DNA of 64,000 nt from JAEUMY01 sp033764435 (GCA_033764435.1 JANRIX010000066.1:12190-76189), one strand, 5' to 3'; shown: positions 25,772 through 35,298, numbered from the stretch's first letter. The notes: a model not told the origin generated them from the sequence alone. Made by a program: numbers and translations.

Positions 25772-28700
25772 TCACTCGCCCGCTTGCGCATTCGCGGGCG
25801 CGCCCTGTGCTGCCTGTTCGGCGAGTTTCTGTTCGAAAGTCTTGTGGCGCGCAGCCAGCAGAGTGTAGGCCACTGGAACTACGAACAGTGTAAGTACCGT
25901 GCCGACAAGCAGGCCACCGACGATCACCCAACCGATCTGCTGACGAGACTCAGCACCTGCGCCCGTGGCAATGGCCAGCGGCACTGCGCCCAGCACCATG
26001 GCACCTGTGGTCATCAGGATGGGGCGAAGGCGCAGCACCGCGGCCTCGATGACTGCATCGCGAATGCTGTGACCCTTTTCCTGCAACTGGTTGGCGAACT
26101 CGACAATCAGGATTCCGTGCTTTGTTATCAGGCCAACCAGTGTCACGAGCCCTATCTGACTGTAGACGTTCAGCGTGCCTCCCGTCATAAGCAGTGCAGC
26201 CAGTGCGCCCGTCATGGACAGCGGGACCGTCAGCATGATCACGAATGGGTCCACAAAACTCTCAAACTGTGCGGCGAGCACGAGATAGATGAAGATCAAT
26301 GCCAGCGCAAAGGTGAGGTAGGCGCTCCCGGCGGAGTCCTTGAATTCGCGCGAGGGGCCGGCATAGTCGGTCACGACATTCGGCAATACTCGAGATGAAG
26401 TGTCGGCCATGAATTTCAATGCTTCGCCAAGGCTGTAACCAGGCACCAGATTCGCCGTGATGGTGGCAGATCGCAGCTTGTTGAAGTGATTCAGGTTTTT
26501 CGGCGAGACCCCTTCGCGAACACTCAGCAGGTTGGAGAGTTGGACCATCTCGTTGTTGCGGCTGCGCACATAGATGTCTGAGATGTCGTTAGGCGAAGAA
26601 CGGTCCGTATCGGCAACCTGCACGATGACGTCGTACTGCTCGCCTTCCTGCTTGAAACGGGTGACGACTCTGCCACCCAGCATGGATTCCAACGTTCGGC
26701 CGACAGTGTCGATGGGCACGCCGAGATCGCTGGCCTTGTCCCGGTTCACACTGACTCTGACCTCCGGTTGGTTCAGCTTCAAATCGGTGTCCACATTGAT
26801 CAGTTTTGGATTCTTGCGGGCTTCATCAATCAGCCTTTCGACCATCCGCTGCAATTCAGGGTAGGAAGCCTGAGTCAGCAGTACAAACTGAACCTGGCTC
26901 CCGCGTGAGCCTCCCAGCGAGGGAGGATTGAGCGGGAAGGCCATGATCCCGGGCAACGCAAACAGCTTTGGACCCAATTCCTTCGCAATTTCCTGCTGAC
27001 TGCGGGTCCGTTCGCTCCACGGTTTCAGGATTAGCAGCGAGAAGCCGTTGTCCGGCGTGGGATTGCCCGCCATGGTGAAGAAGCGGGACCCCTCCGGTAC
27101 CTGCTTGTAGATCTCTTCAATTCGCTGCATGTACTCCGCGGTGTAGGCGACCGTCGAGCCTTCGGGCGCGGAGACCGGACCGAAAATCACACTGCGATCC
27201 TCGATGGGAGCCAGTTCTGACTTCATCTGCAGCGCCAGAAACACCATGAGGCCGATGACACCGAGGTAACCCGCGATCACGGCAGGTCGGTGGCTCAGGA
27301 CGAAACTGGCACTACGACGGTAACTTTCCGTCAGTCGGTTGAAGAAGGACTCAATGGCGTTGTACAGCGCTCCATGTTTGCCCTGATGCCGCAACATCTG
27401 CGAACACATCATTGGCGAGAGTGTCAGCGCCACAAAGCCGGACACCAGCACCGCACCCGCCAGGGCAAGCGCAAACTCGGTGAACAGTCGCCCGGTGCGG
27501 CCGGTCGAAAAGGCCAATGGGGCATAAACGGCAGCCAGCGTAATGGTCATCGCGATGACGGCAAATGCCATCTCGCGCGCACCGACGAGGGCAGCCTGCA
27601 GCCTGTTCATGCCTTGTTCCATGTTGCGGTAGATGTTTTCCAGCACAACAATCGCATCATCGACGACCAGGCCAATCGCAAGCACCATGGCGAGCAGGGT
27701 CAAGGTATTGATGGAGAAGCCCGCGATGTACATCATCGTGAAGGCGCCAATCAGCGAAACCGGAATGGTCACGAGAGGAATCACCGTCGCGCGCCAATCC
27801 CGCAAGAAGAGGAAGATGACGAGTGCCACCAGCACAATCGCTTCCAGAATCGTTCGGAACACACTGGAGATCGATTCCTGGATGAACACGGCAGAGTCAA
27901 AGGAAACGATCAGCTTCATGCCCTCCGGCAATGTCTTGTTGATCTCCTTGACCTGTTGCTGAGCGGCAACCGAGAGATCAAGCGCATTCGCGGTGGACTG
28001 TCGAATCAGGCCCAGTGATACAGAAGGGTTGCCGTTATAGCGGCTGACGATGCGCTCGGATGCGGGGGCCACCTCGACCTTGGCGATGTCGCGCAATCGC
28101 ACCGCATACCCGTTGACCTCGCGAATCACGATGCCGCCAAATTCAGCGGGTGTCTGCAGATCGGTTTGGGACAGAACGGAAAACTCTCGCTTGCGACTTT
28201 CGATGCGCCCCGCAGGAATCTCAACGTTCTGCCGCCGGATTGCATCCTCGACGTCTTGAACGGTCAGGCGGTAGCCGGCGAGCTTTGCCCGGTCCAGCCA
28301 GACCCGCATCGAGATCCTGCGCTCCCCGAATATTCGCACGTCCGCTGCGCCTGGCAAGGTCTGCAGGCGCGGGCGAACATTGCGCGCGGCATAGTCGGAT
28401 GTTTCGAGCCGGCTGTGCCGGTCGCTGGCCAACGCGATCCACATGATGGGGAAGGCGTCTGCATCGGTCTTTGAAATCACCGGCTCGTCGATGTCGGTAG
28501 GCAGGCGGCCGCGCACTCTTGATACCTTGTCCCTGACGTCGGCTGCCGCGCCGTCCGGGTCACGCGACAGTTTGAAGCGCACGGTGATGCTGCTTACTTC
28601 GGCACGGGAAGTGGAAGTCATGACGTCCACCCCCTCGATTCCGGACAGAGAGTCCTCAAGCGGCCGGGTGACCTGAGACTCCATCACATCGGCGGATGCG

Positions 28701-28858
28701 CCGCGATAGGTGGTTTCGACGGTCACTATTGGTTCGTCGATCTTGGGATACTCGCGCACCGGAAGGCGGTTGTACGAAATGATGCCAACGAGCAGTATCG
28801 CGAGCGAAAGCACCGTGGCGAAAACAGGACGGCGAATGCAGATTTCTGGGAGTGTCAT
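25772..28858 (-). CDS. RND efflux pump, inner-membrane permease subunit
   Basis: Proton-driven drug/solute exporter of the HAE1 type, 1028 residues, which is the full family length. The first membrane helix starts at once (IRRPVFATVLSLAILLVG). The proton-relay aspartates lie in LAIGLVVDDAIVVLENIYR near 400, and the C-terminal half repeats the plan (LVGLITKHGILIVEFANQL). It acts with the adaptor encoded just upstream. No outer-membrane factor (TolC type) is in the window. A near-copy of the genome palindrome at 28326 reads VRIFGE on this strand. Substrate cannot be told. Confidence 0.95.
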   Translation of the reverse strand: MTLPEICIRRPVFATVLSLAILLVGIISYNRLPVREYPKIDEPIVTVETTYRGASADVMESQVTRPLEDSLSGIEGVDVMTSTSRAEVSSITVRFKLSRDPDGAAADVRDKVSRVRGRLPTDIDEPVISKTDADAFPIMWIALASDRHSRLETSDYAARNVRPRLQTLPGAADVRIFGERRISMRVWLDRAKLAGYRLTVQDVEDAIRRQNVEIPAGRIESRKREFSVLSQTDLQTPAEFGGIVIREVNGYAVRLRDIAKVEVAPASERIVSRYNGNPSVSLGLIRQSTANALDLSVAAQQQVKEINKTLPEGMKLIVSFDSAVFIQESISSVFRTILEAIVLVALVIFLFLRDWRATVIPLVTIPVSLIGAFTMMYIAGFSINTLTLLAMVLAIGLVVDDAIVVLENIYRNMEQGMNRLQAALVGAREMAFAVIAMTITLAAVYAPLAFSTGRTGRLFTEFALALAGAVLVSGFVALTLSPMMCSQMLRHQGKHGALYNAIESFFNRLTESYRRSASFVLSHRPAVIAGYLGVIGLMVFLALQMKSELAPIEDRSVIFGPVSAPEGSTVAYTAEYMQRIEEIYKQVPEGSRFFTMAGNPTPDNGFSLLILKPWSERTRSQQEIAKELGPKLFALPGIMAFPLNPPSLGGSRGSQVQFVLLTQASYPELQRMVERLIDEARKNPKLINVDTDLKLNQPEVRVSVNRDKASDLGVPIDTVGRTLESMLGGRVVTRFKQEGEQYDVIVQVADTDRSSPNDISDIYVRSRNNEMVQLSNLLSVREGVSPKNLNHFNKLRSATITANLVPGYSLGEALKFMADTSSRVLPNVVTDYAGPSREFKDSAGSAYLTFALALIFIYLVLAAQFESFVDPFVIMLTVPLSMTGALAALLMTGGTLNVYSQIGLVTLVGLITKHGILIVEFANQLQEKGHSIRDAVIEAAVLRLRPILMTTGAMVLGAVPLAIATGAGAESRQQIGWVIVGGLLVGTVLTLFVVPVAYTLLAARHKTFEQKLAEQAAQGAPANAQAGE
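28326..28337. repeat. Palindrome variant CCGAATATTCGC (one mismatch)
   Basis: The inner 10 bases CGAATATTCG are intact. It lies in the RND permease gene, in a frame other than ANIR. Confidence 0.6.
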
Positions 28859-28874
28859 GACAACTTCCTTGGGC

Positions 28875-30041
28875 TCACGACTTGCCGGCGGGCACCGCAG
28901 AGGTTGTGTTCCCTGCTGCAGGATTCGAAGCGGCGGGGTCGGGTGATTGCTTCGTGGCGGAATCAGGCAGCAGGGTCACCTTGACGTTGGCGCCATCGCG
29001 AATCTTCTGCAGTCCGGCGGTGACGACGACGTCTGATTTCGAAAGCCCTTTTACTATCTCTACCAACGCATCCCTACGCTGTCCGATGTCGATCTTGGTC
29101 CGTTGAGCCTTGCCATCGACAACCTTGAACACGTAGAGATCATCTCCGACAGGTACCAGCGCCTGCTCGGGTACGGCAAGGCTTTCTTGCACACCGCCCA
29201 CCAACAGTCTTACACGCGCGAACATGCCGGGGCGAAGCTGGCTGCCTGAATTGCGGACCTGCGCGCGAATGACGATTGAACGACCGTTGGCGTCAACCAG
29301 CGGATTGATTGCCAACACCTGACCGCTGAAATTCTGGTTTGGAAAAGCATCCAGGCCGATTTGCATGGATTGGCCAACCGCAACCTGTCGCAGGTAGATC
29401 TCGGGTACGCGAAAGTCAACCTTCAGTGGGTCAATAGTTTCGATGTTGACGAGATCCTGACCATCCTTGACGTAGTCTCCCACGCTCACTTGGCGCAGCC
29501 CCGCCAGTCCAGTAAATGGTGCGCGCAGTTCAAGCTTCGCCAGTCTTGCGGCAAACAGGTCCACAGAAGCCTTTGAGACGCGATAGTTGTTCTCTGCCTC
29601 GTCGCGCGCCTGACTGCTGATGAATCCCTTCTTTTGCAAATCCACCGCACGCTCGAACTTGGACTGGTTTAGCGAAAGATTCGCCTTAGCCTGGTCCAAC
29701 TCAGCGCGTTGGACGCTGCTGTCGAATCTGACTAGCACGTCGCCCTGCTGAACGCGCTGACCTTCCCGGAAGAGAATTTCCGAAATCCTGCCGGCAACCT
29801 CTGGACGCAGCACAACCGCTTCGTCGGAGCGCAAACTTCCTACAGCTGTGATGGTCTGGGGCAACGAAATCTGTTTTACGGCCATGGCTTCAACAGGCGT
29901 TCCGGATTGCCCCCCCGCTTGCGCCTTTGCGGGCGCAGGTGCCGAACTGCCTGCGGGCTGGGATTTTCCTGCCCAGTAGCCCAGGGCGGACGCTGCAGCG
30001 ACAGCTGCGATGGCGATGACGGAAAGAATTGCGCGATTCAT
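28875..30041 (-). CDS. RND efflux periplasmic adaptor (membrane fusion protein)
   Basis: 388 residues linking the pump to an outer-membrane channel. An N-terminal uncleaved anchor (LSVIAIAAVAAASALGYWAG) precedes a Pro/Ala-rich linker. The lipoyl/barrel-sandwich half motifs are LRPEVAGRISEILFREGQRVQQGDVLVRFDSS and LRAPFTGLAGLRQVSVGDYVKDGQ, flanking a short helical hairpin (about 120-170). The beta-barrel and membrane-proximal domains follow, and the tail is Ala/Pro-rich. Only 16 bases separate it from the pump gene, so the pair is an operon. Confidence 0.94.
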   Translation of the reverse strand: MNRAILSVIAIAAVAAASALGYWAGKSQPAGSSAPAPAKAQAGGQSGTPVEAMAVKQISLPQTITAVGSLRSDEAVVLRPEVAGRISEILFREGQRVQQGDVLVRFDSSVQRAELDQAKANLSLNQSKFERAVDLQKKGFISSQARDEAENNYRVSKASVDLFAARLAKLELRAPFTGLAGLRQVSVGDYVKDGQDLVNIETIDPLKVDFRVPEIYLRQVAVGQSMQIGLDAFPNQNFSGQVLAINPLVDANGRSIVIRAQVRNSGSQLRPGMFARVRLLVGGVQESLAVPEQALVPVGDDLYVFKVVDGKAQRTKIDIGQRRDALVEIVKGLSKSDVVVTAGLQKIRDGANVKVTLLPDSATKQSPDPAASNPAAGNTTSAVPAGKS

Positions 30042-30204
30042 GACTGAGAGGGCTCTTGGGTTTACGGAGTAGCTAGTGACCAGCCGGTCATTATCGCTTT
30101 ATTCGGACGAAGTCGAGGTACTACAGTGGAGGGCGAGGTTGCCACAAGTGCAACGGGATCTTGAGAGGATGCCCGAGTGCGCAGATGGTTCAACGCACAG
30201 CGAG

Positions 30205-30408
30205 TCAGGCGGGAACGTCTGGGTCCAGTTGGGACCGCAGGTGTGACATCTGATCCTTGAGAAGCAGTTTGCGCTTCTTCATTCTTCGCAGTTGCAACTC
30301 ATCATGGCCGGCAGTTTCGGACATGACCTTGATTGCAATGTCCAGATCGCGGTGTTCGAGGAGCAACTCCTCAAGTCGTCTCTGAATGGCAGTCTCGGTG
30401 GTAACCAT
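30205..30408 (-). CDS. YdcH-family (DUF465) small protein
   Basis: 67 residues forming a predicted two-helix coiled coil with the family pattern LLxEHxxLDxxI and LKKxKLxLKD-like, here LLLEHRDLDIAIKV and LRRMKKRKLLLKDQM. Function is unknown for the family. It stands alone between the efflux operon and tRNA-Arg. The 163 bases between it and the adaptor start hold no gene. Confidence 0.85.
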   Translation of the reverse strand: MVTTETAIQRRLEELLLEHRDLDIAIKVMSETAGHDELQLRRMKKRKLLLKDQMSHLRSQLDPDVPA

Positions 30409-30515
30409 CTAGATATGGTACGCCAAGCGACTGTGTTCCGACTCTAGTGTCGCCATCAGGCAGGTTCCCATTTGCGCTACGTCGTGCACGCCGCCTGAAG
30501 ACAAGGCGTGTCGCA

Positions 30516-30591
30516 TGGCGCCCCCGACACGAATCGAACGTGCGACCTACCCCTTAGGAGGGGGTAGCTCTATCCACTGAGCTACGGGGGC
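30516..30591 (-). tRNA. tRNA-Arg (CCT), element integration site
   Basis: 76 nt with encoded CCA. Acceptor GCCCCCG/CGGGGGC, anticodon stem ACCCC/GGGGT with loop CTCCTAA (anticodon CCT), T-loop TTCGATT. The 5' half from the loop outward is duplicated at 40925-40963, so the gene was rebuilt by the integration event and its present promoter must lie in element DNA just right of 30592. Confidence 0.95.
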
Positions 30592-30592
30592 G
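30554..30592. repeat. attL: 39-bp direct repeat within tRNA-Arg
   Basis: Identical over 39 bases to 40925-40963, from TTAGGAGGGGG to CTACGGGGGCG. It covers the tRNA 5' end through the anticodon loop. Confidence 0.92.
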
Positions 30593-30705
30593 TTTGGTGC
30601 TAAGTTGCTGATATTTAAGAGGACATAAGTAAAAGCAAGTACGCTAAAATTACTGTGCAGCAAGGGGTTTTTAGCTACTGTCAACTTACAAATTTTGGGG
30701 GTGCA

Positions 30706-31971
30706 ATGCCCAAACTGTCCAATATCCGCTTCAGCGATCACGTAGTCGTAAGCGCAAAGCCCAAAGACAAGCCCTACGAGCTTCGCGACGCCAAAGAGAC
30801 GGGCCTAATTCTACGTGTTCAGCCAAGCGGTATAAAGACTTGGTACTGCACTTTGCGCGACGGTCGCAGGTACAAAGTCGCTCATGTCCAAGACATGACG
30901 CTCAATGAGGCCCGGAAGCAGGTACAGAGGAATAGGGCAGCAAACTACTTTCCCCCGGTAGTTGGCAAGGGAAAGAACAAGGACGCGGCTGTTCCCGCCG
31001 ATACCGGGCCTGCCCCAATCCCAACCCTAAGCGAATTCATCCTGGGGCCTTACAAGCAGCACTTCTTCGCCCGGCATCCCAGAGTCCAAGAACTTGCCGA
31101 ACGGAAGAAATTGGGCAGACACGGCAAGCAGCCGGGGGCGCGTGACCTTGTAGGGCACCTGAACAATTTCGAGCAGCTCCTAGACTGGTTTGGCAAATAT
31201 CGACTAGACCACCTTACGGTGCGCGACATCAATGAATGGGTGTCGATGAGGCTGACAGGGAAACTGAGCAGCGGTAAGCCAGCTAAGGACAGACAGGGGA
31301 ATAACTTAAAGCCCGTCTCAAAGGCAACAGTTCGCAGGAACATTGGCGCGCTGCGCACTGCGCTCAATCATGCAGTTGACTCAGAACTGATTCAGATAAA
31401 CCCACTTGCGCGGTACAAGTCGGAACAGCTAAAGCTGTCGGACAATCCAAGGACTGAGTACTTCACGGAAGAGCAGGAGAAGGAGTTGCGAAAGGCGCTA
31501 GTTCACTCGCAGCCCTATTTCCAGCAGATGGTTCTACTTGCGTTGAACACGGGTATGAGACGTGGTGAGCTGCTAAAGCTTCGCTGGTCGCACATCGACC
31601 TAGAGAAGCGTCAGGTGCGAGTCGATGCGTCAATAACGAAGACTGAAACGACGCGGTACATCCCGCTGAACAGCGAGGCACTTAGCGTGCTAAAAGGGAT
31701 AGAGAGGAGTCCAGCGCATGACATTGTGCTGCGATACCGAACGAATTCAGTCAGCAACATTACAGGTGCGTGGAACAAGCTCGTTGAACGAGCAGGCATA
31801 GAAGGGATGACGTTCCATTGCTTGCGGCACACGTTTGCATCCCGTCTAGTGCAGCGTGGCGTCGATCTGTACGTCGTGCAGAGGCTGCTAGGACATTCCG
31901 ATATCAAGATGACGCAGCGCTACTCGCATGTAGCAGACGACTTGAAGCGCGATGCAGTGGAGAGACTATGA
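30706..31971 (+). CDS. Tyrosine-type site-specific integrase
   Basis: 421 residues. An N-terminal arm-binding part (LRVQPSGIKTWYCTLRDGRR), a SAM-like core-binding domain (LLDWFGKYRLDHLTVRDINEW) and the catalytic domain with R285 (TGMRRGE), H371 and R374 (HCLRHTF), H397 (LGHSDI) and nucleophile Y406 (RYSHV). The GTG at 30655 would also open the frame. The ATG at 30706 behind a G-run gives a standard N-terminus. It catalyses integration at tRNA-Arg. The stop overlaps the next ATG (ATGA). Confidence 0.95.
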   Translation: MPKLSNIRFSDHVVVSAKPKDKPYELRDAKETGLILRVQPSGIKTWYCTLRDGRRYKVAHVQDMTLNEARKQVQRNRAANYFPPVVGKGKNKDAAVPADTGPAPIPTLSEFILGPYKQHFFARHPRVQELAERKKLGRHGKQPGARDLVGHLNNFEQLLDWFGKYRLDHLTVRDINEWVSMRLTGKLSSGKPAKDRQGNNLKPVSKATVRRNIGALRTALNHAVDSELIQINPLARYKSEQLKLSDNPRTEYFTEEQEKELRKALVHSQPYFQQMVLLALNTGMRRGELLKLRWSHIDLEKRQVRVDASITKTETTRYIPLNSEALSVLKGIERSPAHDIVLRYRTNSVSNITGAWNKLVERAGIEGMTFHCLRHTFASRLVQRGVDLYVVQRLLGHSDIKMTQRYSHVADDLKRDAVERL

Positions 31972-32447
31972 GCATCCTCGATCCGTTGGTGCGTAAGCGA
32001 AAGGGAAAACCGGAGCCTAAGAAGCGGCAGACGAAAGTCCAAGCTCGCGTGCGCGCGACCCAGCGCAGAATAGTCATCTCCAAGCTGAAGGCAGCGTTGA
32101 AGTATCTGGAAGCACGGCGGGTAAAGAAGACACCCGAGTACATCCGGTGCCTGGCTCAAATTGGAACCTCGATCGCTGCTCTTGAGATTGAGCATGGGCA
32201 GAGGAAGCGCACTTCATCAAACGCGGGCAGTCGCAAGACTGAGGGATGGGGGGACATGGCGGAGGATGAATATAAGAAAGTGCTAGCTGACAGTAAAGTC
32301 AAACCGCACAACCGTCTATCCTTGGCCTACGCAGCCTACAAGAAGCTTGATCACGACCCTGTATCCAAAGTCCAGTTCGACAAGCATTTGAAGAGCGTTG
32401 GCTTGCGCAAGTCTCGTGCAAGGCCAAATAGCAAAGTTGCTATGTAG
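31968..32447 (+). CDS. Element-encoded basic protein, function unknown
   Basis: 159 residues, strongly basic first half (RKRKGKPEPKKRQTKVQARVRATQRR) then helical. The C-terminal part (SLAYAAYKKLDHDPVSKVQFDKHLKSVGLRKSRAR) may bind DNA. The ATG at 31968 overlaps the integrase stop, so it is translationally coupled; the longer open frame upstream is integrase shadow. It could assist excision, which is a guess from position only. Confidence 0.65.
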   Translation: MSILDPLVRKRKGKPEPKKRQTKVQARVRATQRRIVISKLKAALKYLEARRVKKTPEYIRCLAQIGTSIAALEIEHGQRKRTSSNAGSRKTEGWGDMAEDEYKKVLADSKVKPHNRLSLAYAAYKKLDHDPVSKVQFDKHLKSVGLRKSRARPNSKVAM

Positions 32448-32500
32448 TTTGCTTTTGTGAAGTTACTTTGCTGTTGCTTAATAACGAAAGGAGCAACAGC

Positions 32501-32833
32501 ATGAAAGACTCATCCTCGACGGCTGTTCTGGCTGTCAAACCAATTGACCCATATTTGACCAGCGGCGAGGCGTGCCGCTTGCTGCGCATGTCCGCTAAGA
32601 AACTCTATGAGTTGATCGCGGACGGGCAAATCAAATCCTTCAAGAGCGGCACGCGGCGACTGGTGGACTCCAAGTCCATCGTTGCATATCTCGCACGCTG
32701 CGAGACTTCCCGACAAGAGCGGGATCCGCGCATCTCCAAAATGATTCAAGCACGGCAGGCAAATCGCGCTGCACGCGCTGCTGCAAGGGCTGAGGTAAAC
32801 GCAAAGCGTCCTCGGCTCGGTGCGCGACGCTAA
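32501..32833 (+). CDS. AlpA/excisionase-like helix-turn-helix protein
   Basis: 110 residues with an HTH_17-type winged helix at about 28-75: YLTSGEACRLLRMSAKKLYELIADGQIKSFKSGTRRLVDSKSIVAYL is the diagnostic pattern (recognition helix, then the wing RRLVDSKSI). It is typical of AlpA activators and Xis proteins in satellites and ICEs. An AAAGGAG site 9 bases upstream supports the ATG at 32501. The tail is Ala/Arg-rich. Confidence 0.82.
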   Translation: MKDSSSTAVLAVKPIDPYLTSGEACRLLRMSAKKLYELIADGQIKSFKSGTRRLVDSKSIVAYLARCETSRQERDPRISKMIQARQANRAARAAARAEVNAKRPRLGARR

Positions 32834-32980
32834 TCAAAAAGAAACCCGGCGGGTTAGGCCGGGCTGTCAAATCATGAATAAATGCAGTTCGGAGCTGCCA
32901 AATGACTATAGCGTCTCAAGGTGCGAATGTCGTCCTGAGAATAGGCGCGGCTCCTCTCTGCAAACAGGATTGGAGATGCC

Positions 32981-33592
32981 GTGTCTACAAAAGATCATCT
33001 GCTGTACCCACCTGAGTACGAACACCACATGCGCCTCTACGATGAGGCGGCGCGCTGTCGGAACTATGAGGCGCAGTGGCTGAAAGCTGAGAAGCGGCAG
33101 TACGACGAGCGTCGTGTGCTGCTGGCAATCGTGATGCAGCACTATCCCGGGTTGCCAGAGCAGGCACTAGAGCGGCTTGCTGGGGAGGCGCAACGACGCC
33201 TACTGGCGCGGCTGCGGAACAATCTCGTATACGGGCTGAATAAGCACCACAGAAGCCAAGCGCTCTTGTATGGCCTTAGAGCAGCAGAAGCCATGCTCAA
33301 TGAGCGTGGAATTCCGGTGAACGCCCGTCGCTTGCTGACTGTGATTGCGAACGAAGTTGAAGAGCTGCTGGACTTTGAGTGCTTTGGGGATGGGCCAAAG
33401 GTTCCGCTGCTGGTAGTTCTTCAACCTGCTGGACCTTATGCGCCAGGTTGGCCCGGTGGCTTCTTCCCGAGTCGCAGAACTGAGTTCACGCTGCAATTGC
33501 TGGAGGAAACAAAGCGCAAGCGTGCGGCCAAGAAGCAGGCGCAGCGTAGGACTGGGGCAGAACGTCCACGGCTACCGGGACAGAGCAAATGA
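32981..33592 (+). CDS. Element-encoded protein, function unknown
   Basis: 203 residues from a GTG at 32981 behind GGATTGGAGA. Helical and charged, with a C-terminal Lys/Arg-rich segment (KRKRAAKKQAQRR). No domain recognised. Its stop overlaps the next start (ATGA), so the pair works or at least is translated together. The 147 bases between the AlpA-like gene and this one contain a short GC hairpin and no ORF. Confidence 0.65.
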   Translation: MSTKDHLLYPPEYEHHMRLYDEAARCRNYEAQWLKAEKRQYDERRVLLAIVMQHYPGLPEQALERLAGEAQRRLLARLRNNLVYGLNKHHRSQALLYGLRAAEAMLNERGIPVNARRLLTVIANEVEELLDFECFGDGPKVPLLVVLQPAGPYAPGWPGGFFPSRRTEFTLQLLEETKRKRAAKKQAQRRTGAERPRLPGQSK

Positions 33593-34749
33593 GGGCGGGC
33601 GCTGCGCAACGCTTACGGCAGTCGCTGGACATTCCGTATCTGCTCCCCGATGGGCCGAAGTTCTACAGGCTCGCAAAAGAGGGAACGTATGAGCGCGAAA
33701 ATGATGATGCCCGCTTTGGCATCGAAGGTACGCCGCTGGAAGCGCTCTGCGAGTTCCTTGCAATCAAGATGTTCCCGTCACCCAGCTACAACGAGCACGG
33801 TGAGCTTTCAAACTGGATGGCGTGGCGACCGGGTGCTTACCTCAAGACAACTGACGGGCCGTATGCAAAGGTTATCGTGGTGTCGAAATGGCACAAACGG
33901 GCACAGCTCGGTAAGCGGCAGCAACTGCCGGTAGTCAGCGAAGTTGAAGGCACCTACAGCCTGCCCCAGTACTTCGGAAAGGCTCTAGGCTTTCCGCGGA
34001 CTGTTCCAAAGGCTGTCTATGCGGCGCTGAATCAACTGTTGCTGATTGCGTCCGGGTGCGTAGAGCCGATGCCGCTGTCGCAGTATGATGAGCAGGGCTT
34101 TGAGCGCATTGCGCGTGAGCTATTTCAGCGGGTGCGTGAGGGGAAGTGTCGGCCCGACAGGGCAATCGCGCTTGGGAGAGTTGCAGCAATTGCGGCGACG
34201 ATGCAGCAAGTTCAGTCGTCGATTCGTGGGCAGCTATCCCCGACAGCACTTGCGCCAGCATTTGTTGCGCGGGTTCAGCATGCGGCAGCGCATAAGGACA
34301 TGCTGCGGGCGCTTCTGGTCGAATACTACTCGTATGGATTGGAGCGAAGTCGGGAAGGGCAGACATCGCAGAAGCGACTTGGCTGGATGCACTTTGAGAA
34401 GGCTGCTCACTTGCTTGGGTTGACTGAAGCGCACTACAAAGAGCTAGCCAGCGATGAGCAGTGGCCGACTTACTCCGAGACGTACATCGCAGAGTTGATC
34501 ACGGAAGCAAGGAAGCTGGGCATCATCAAGCGCATCGGCATATTCGACAGCGGAGAGTCGCGCTTAGTTGAACCCTACTTGTGGTCGGTTGGGTTCGCGC
34601 CCTTGACCGAAGACGCGGACTCTCTCGAAGTCGCTACGTCACAGGACATGGCGGACATGCTGGCAGAGAGAGCAAGGCAGCGAGCATTGCTCTACAAGTA
34701 CATTCCGAGGAAGGCAAAGCGGCCGAAACTGCGGCGCAACAGAGGGTAA
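33589..34749 (+). CDS. Element-encoded protein, function unknown (possible replication role)
   Basis: 386 residues, coupled to the previous gene. No P-loop, zinc finger or primase motif is visible. The protein is largely helical, and the C-terminal section (WPTYSETYIAELITEARKLGIIKRIGIFDSGESRLVEPYLWS) looks like a winged-helix. The C-terminus is basic (RKAKRPKLRRNRG). In satellites this position often carries replication genes, and the stop codon begins a 22-bp inverted repeat that could be an origin-like structure. That link is inference. Confidence 0.62.
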   Translation: MRAGAAQRLRQSLDIPYLLPDGPKFYRLAKEGTYERENDDARFGIEGTPLEALCEFLAIKMFPSPSYNEHGELSNWMAWRPGAYLKTTDGPYAKVIVVSKWHKRAQLGKRQQLPVVSEVEGTYSLPQYFGKALGFPRTVPKAVYAALNQLLLIASGCVEPMPLSQYDEQGFERIARELFQRVREGKCRPDRAIALGRVAAIAATMQQVQSSIRGQLSPTALAPAFVARVQHAAAHKDMLRALLVEYYSYGLERSREGQTSQKRLGWMHFEKAAHLLGLTEAHYKELASDEQWPTYSETYIAELITEARKLGIIKRIGIFDSGESRLVEPYLWSVGFAPLTEDADSLEVATSQDMADMLAERARQRALLYKYIPRKAKRPKLRRNRG

Positions 34750-34866
34750 CTTTAGCCTGAGCAAGCTACAAGACAATGAATCACTACGTTATACAAGAAC
34801 AGTAGTACTCAGTACTTAGATGAGCTACGCGTAACCTTGTTTAATAGCTTGCTCAGGCTAAAGTTA
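34747..34866. repeat. Perfect 22-bp inverted repeat with 76-bp spacer
   Basis: Left arm 34747-34768 (TAACTTTAGCCTGAGCAAGC plus TA), right arm 34845-34866 its exact complement. The left arm starts at the TAA of the 386-residue gene. The spacer holds AGTACTCAGTACT near 34805. Candidates are a terminator for a large stem-loop, an origin or a protein binding site. Confidence 0.9.
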
Positions 34867-34930
34867 TCCGCACACTTGCACGCTGTCTGCGCTCTAGGAA
34901 ACAACGCATGCTGACGCTAACGTTTTGCGC

Positions 34931-35104
34931 ATGCAGAAGCGAACACACAAGGCCACACAGCAGTACAGCGGCAATTGGGATCAATGGGGCGTTCCCATGC
35001 GTGGTGAGCGCGACAAGGGCTTTGCTTGGTCACGAGACTTGCAGGCCATTGTGACGGGCAGGCCGTTAAGGCCACGACTGCCTAGTCGGCCAAGTAAGGG
35101 GTAG
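34931..35104 (+). CDS. Possible 57-residue small protein
   Basis: Open frame MQKRTHKATQQYSGNWDQWG ending PSRPSKG, basic and Trp-rich, codons in line with the element. No good ribosome-binding site. It lies in the 549-base gap between the two element gene blocks, which otherwise holds only the inverted repeat. Could be noise. Confidence 0.3.
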   Translation: MQKRTHKATQQYSGNWDQWGVPMRGERDKGFAWSRDLQAIVTGRPLRPRLPSRPSKG

Positions 35105-35298
35105 GCCACCCTAGAACCGTTTGCCGAACGGTCTACACAACGGCGTCCTCCCATTTCGGAACGAACCTGGCCAAAATATCATTTGGTGTGGGTGCGTTGT
35201 GTGTGGGAAATGGCCACTAACTGCCCAGAGTCTAAAAAGAACGTCGGTACAAATCTTCGTACGCGACAAAGCCAAGTCTGTGAAGTTAAGTTTGCTTC

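Noticed and set aside
25784..28018. Plus-strand frames opposite the RND pump
   Set aside because: The minus strand encodes a full-length RND permease with catalytic residues.
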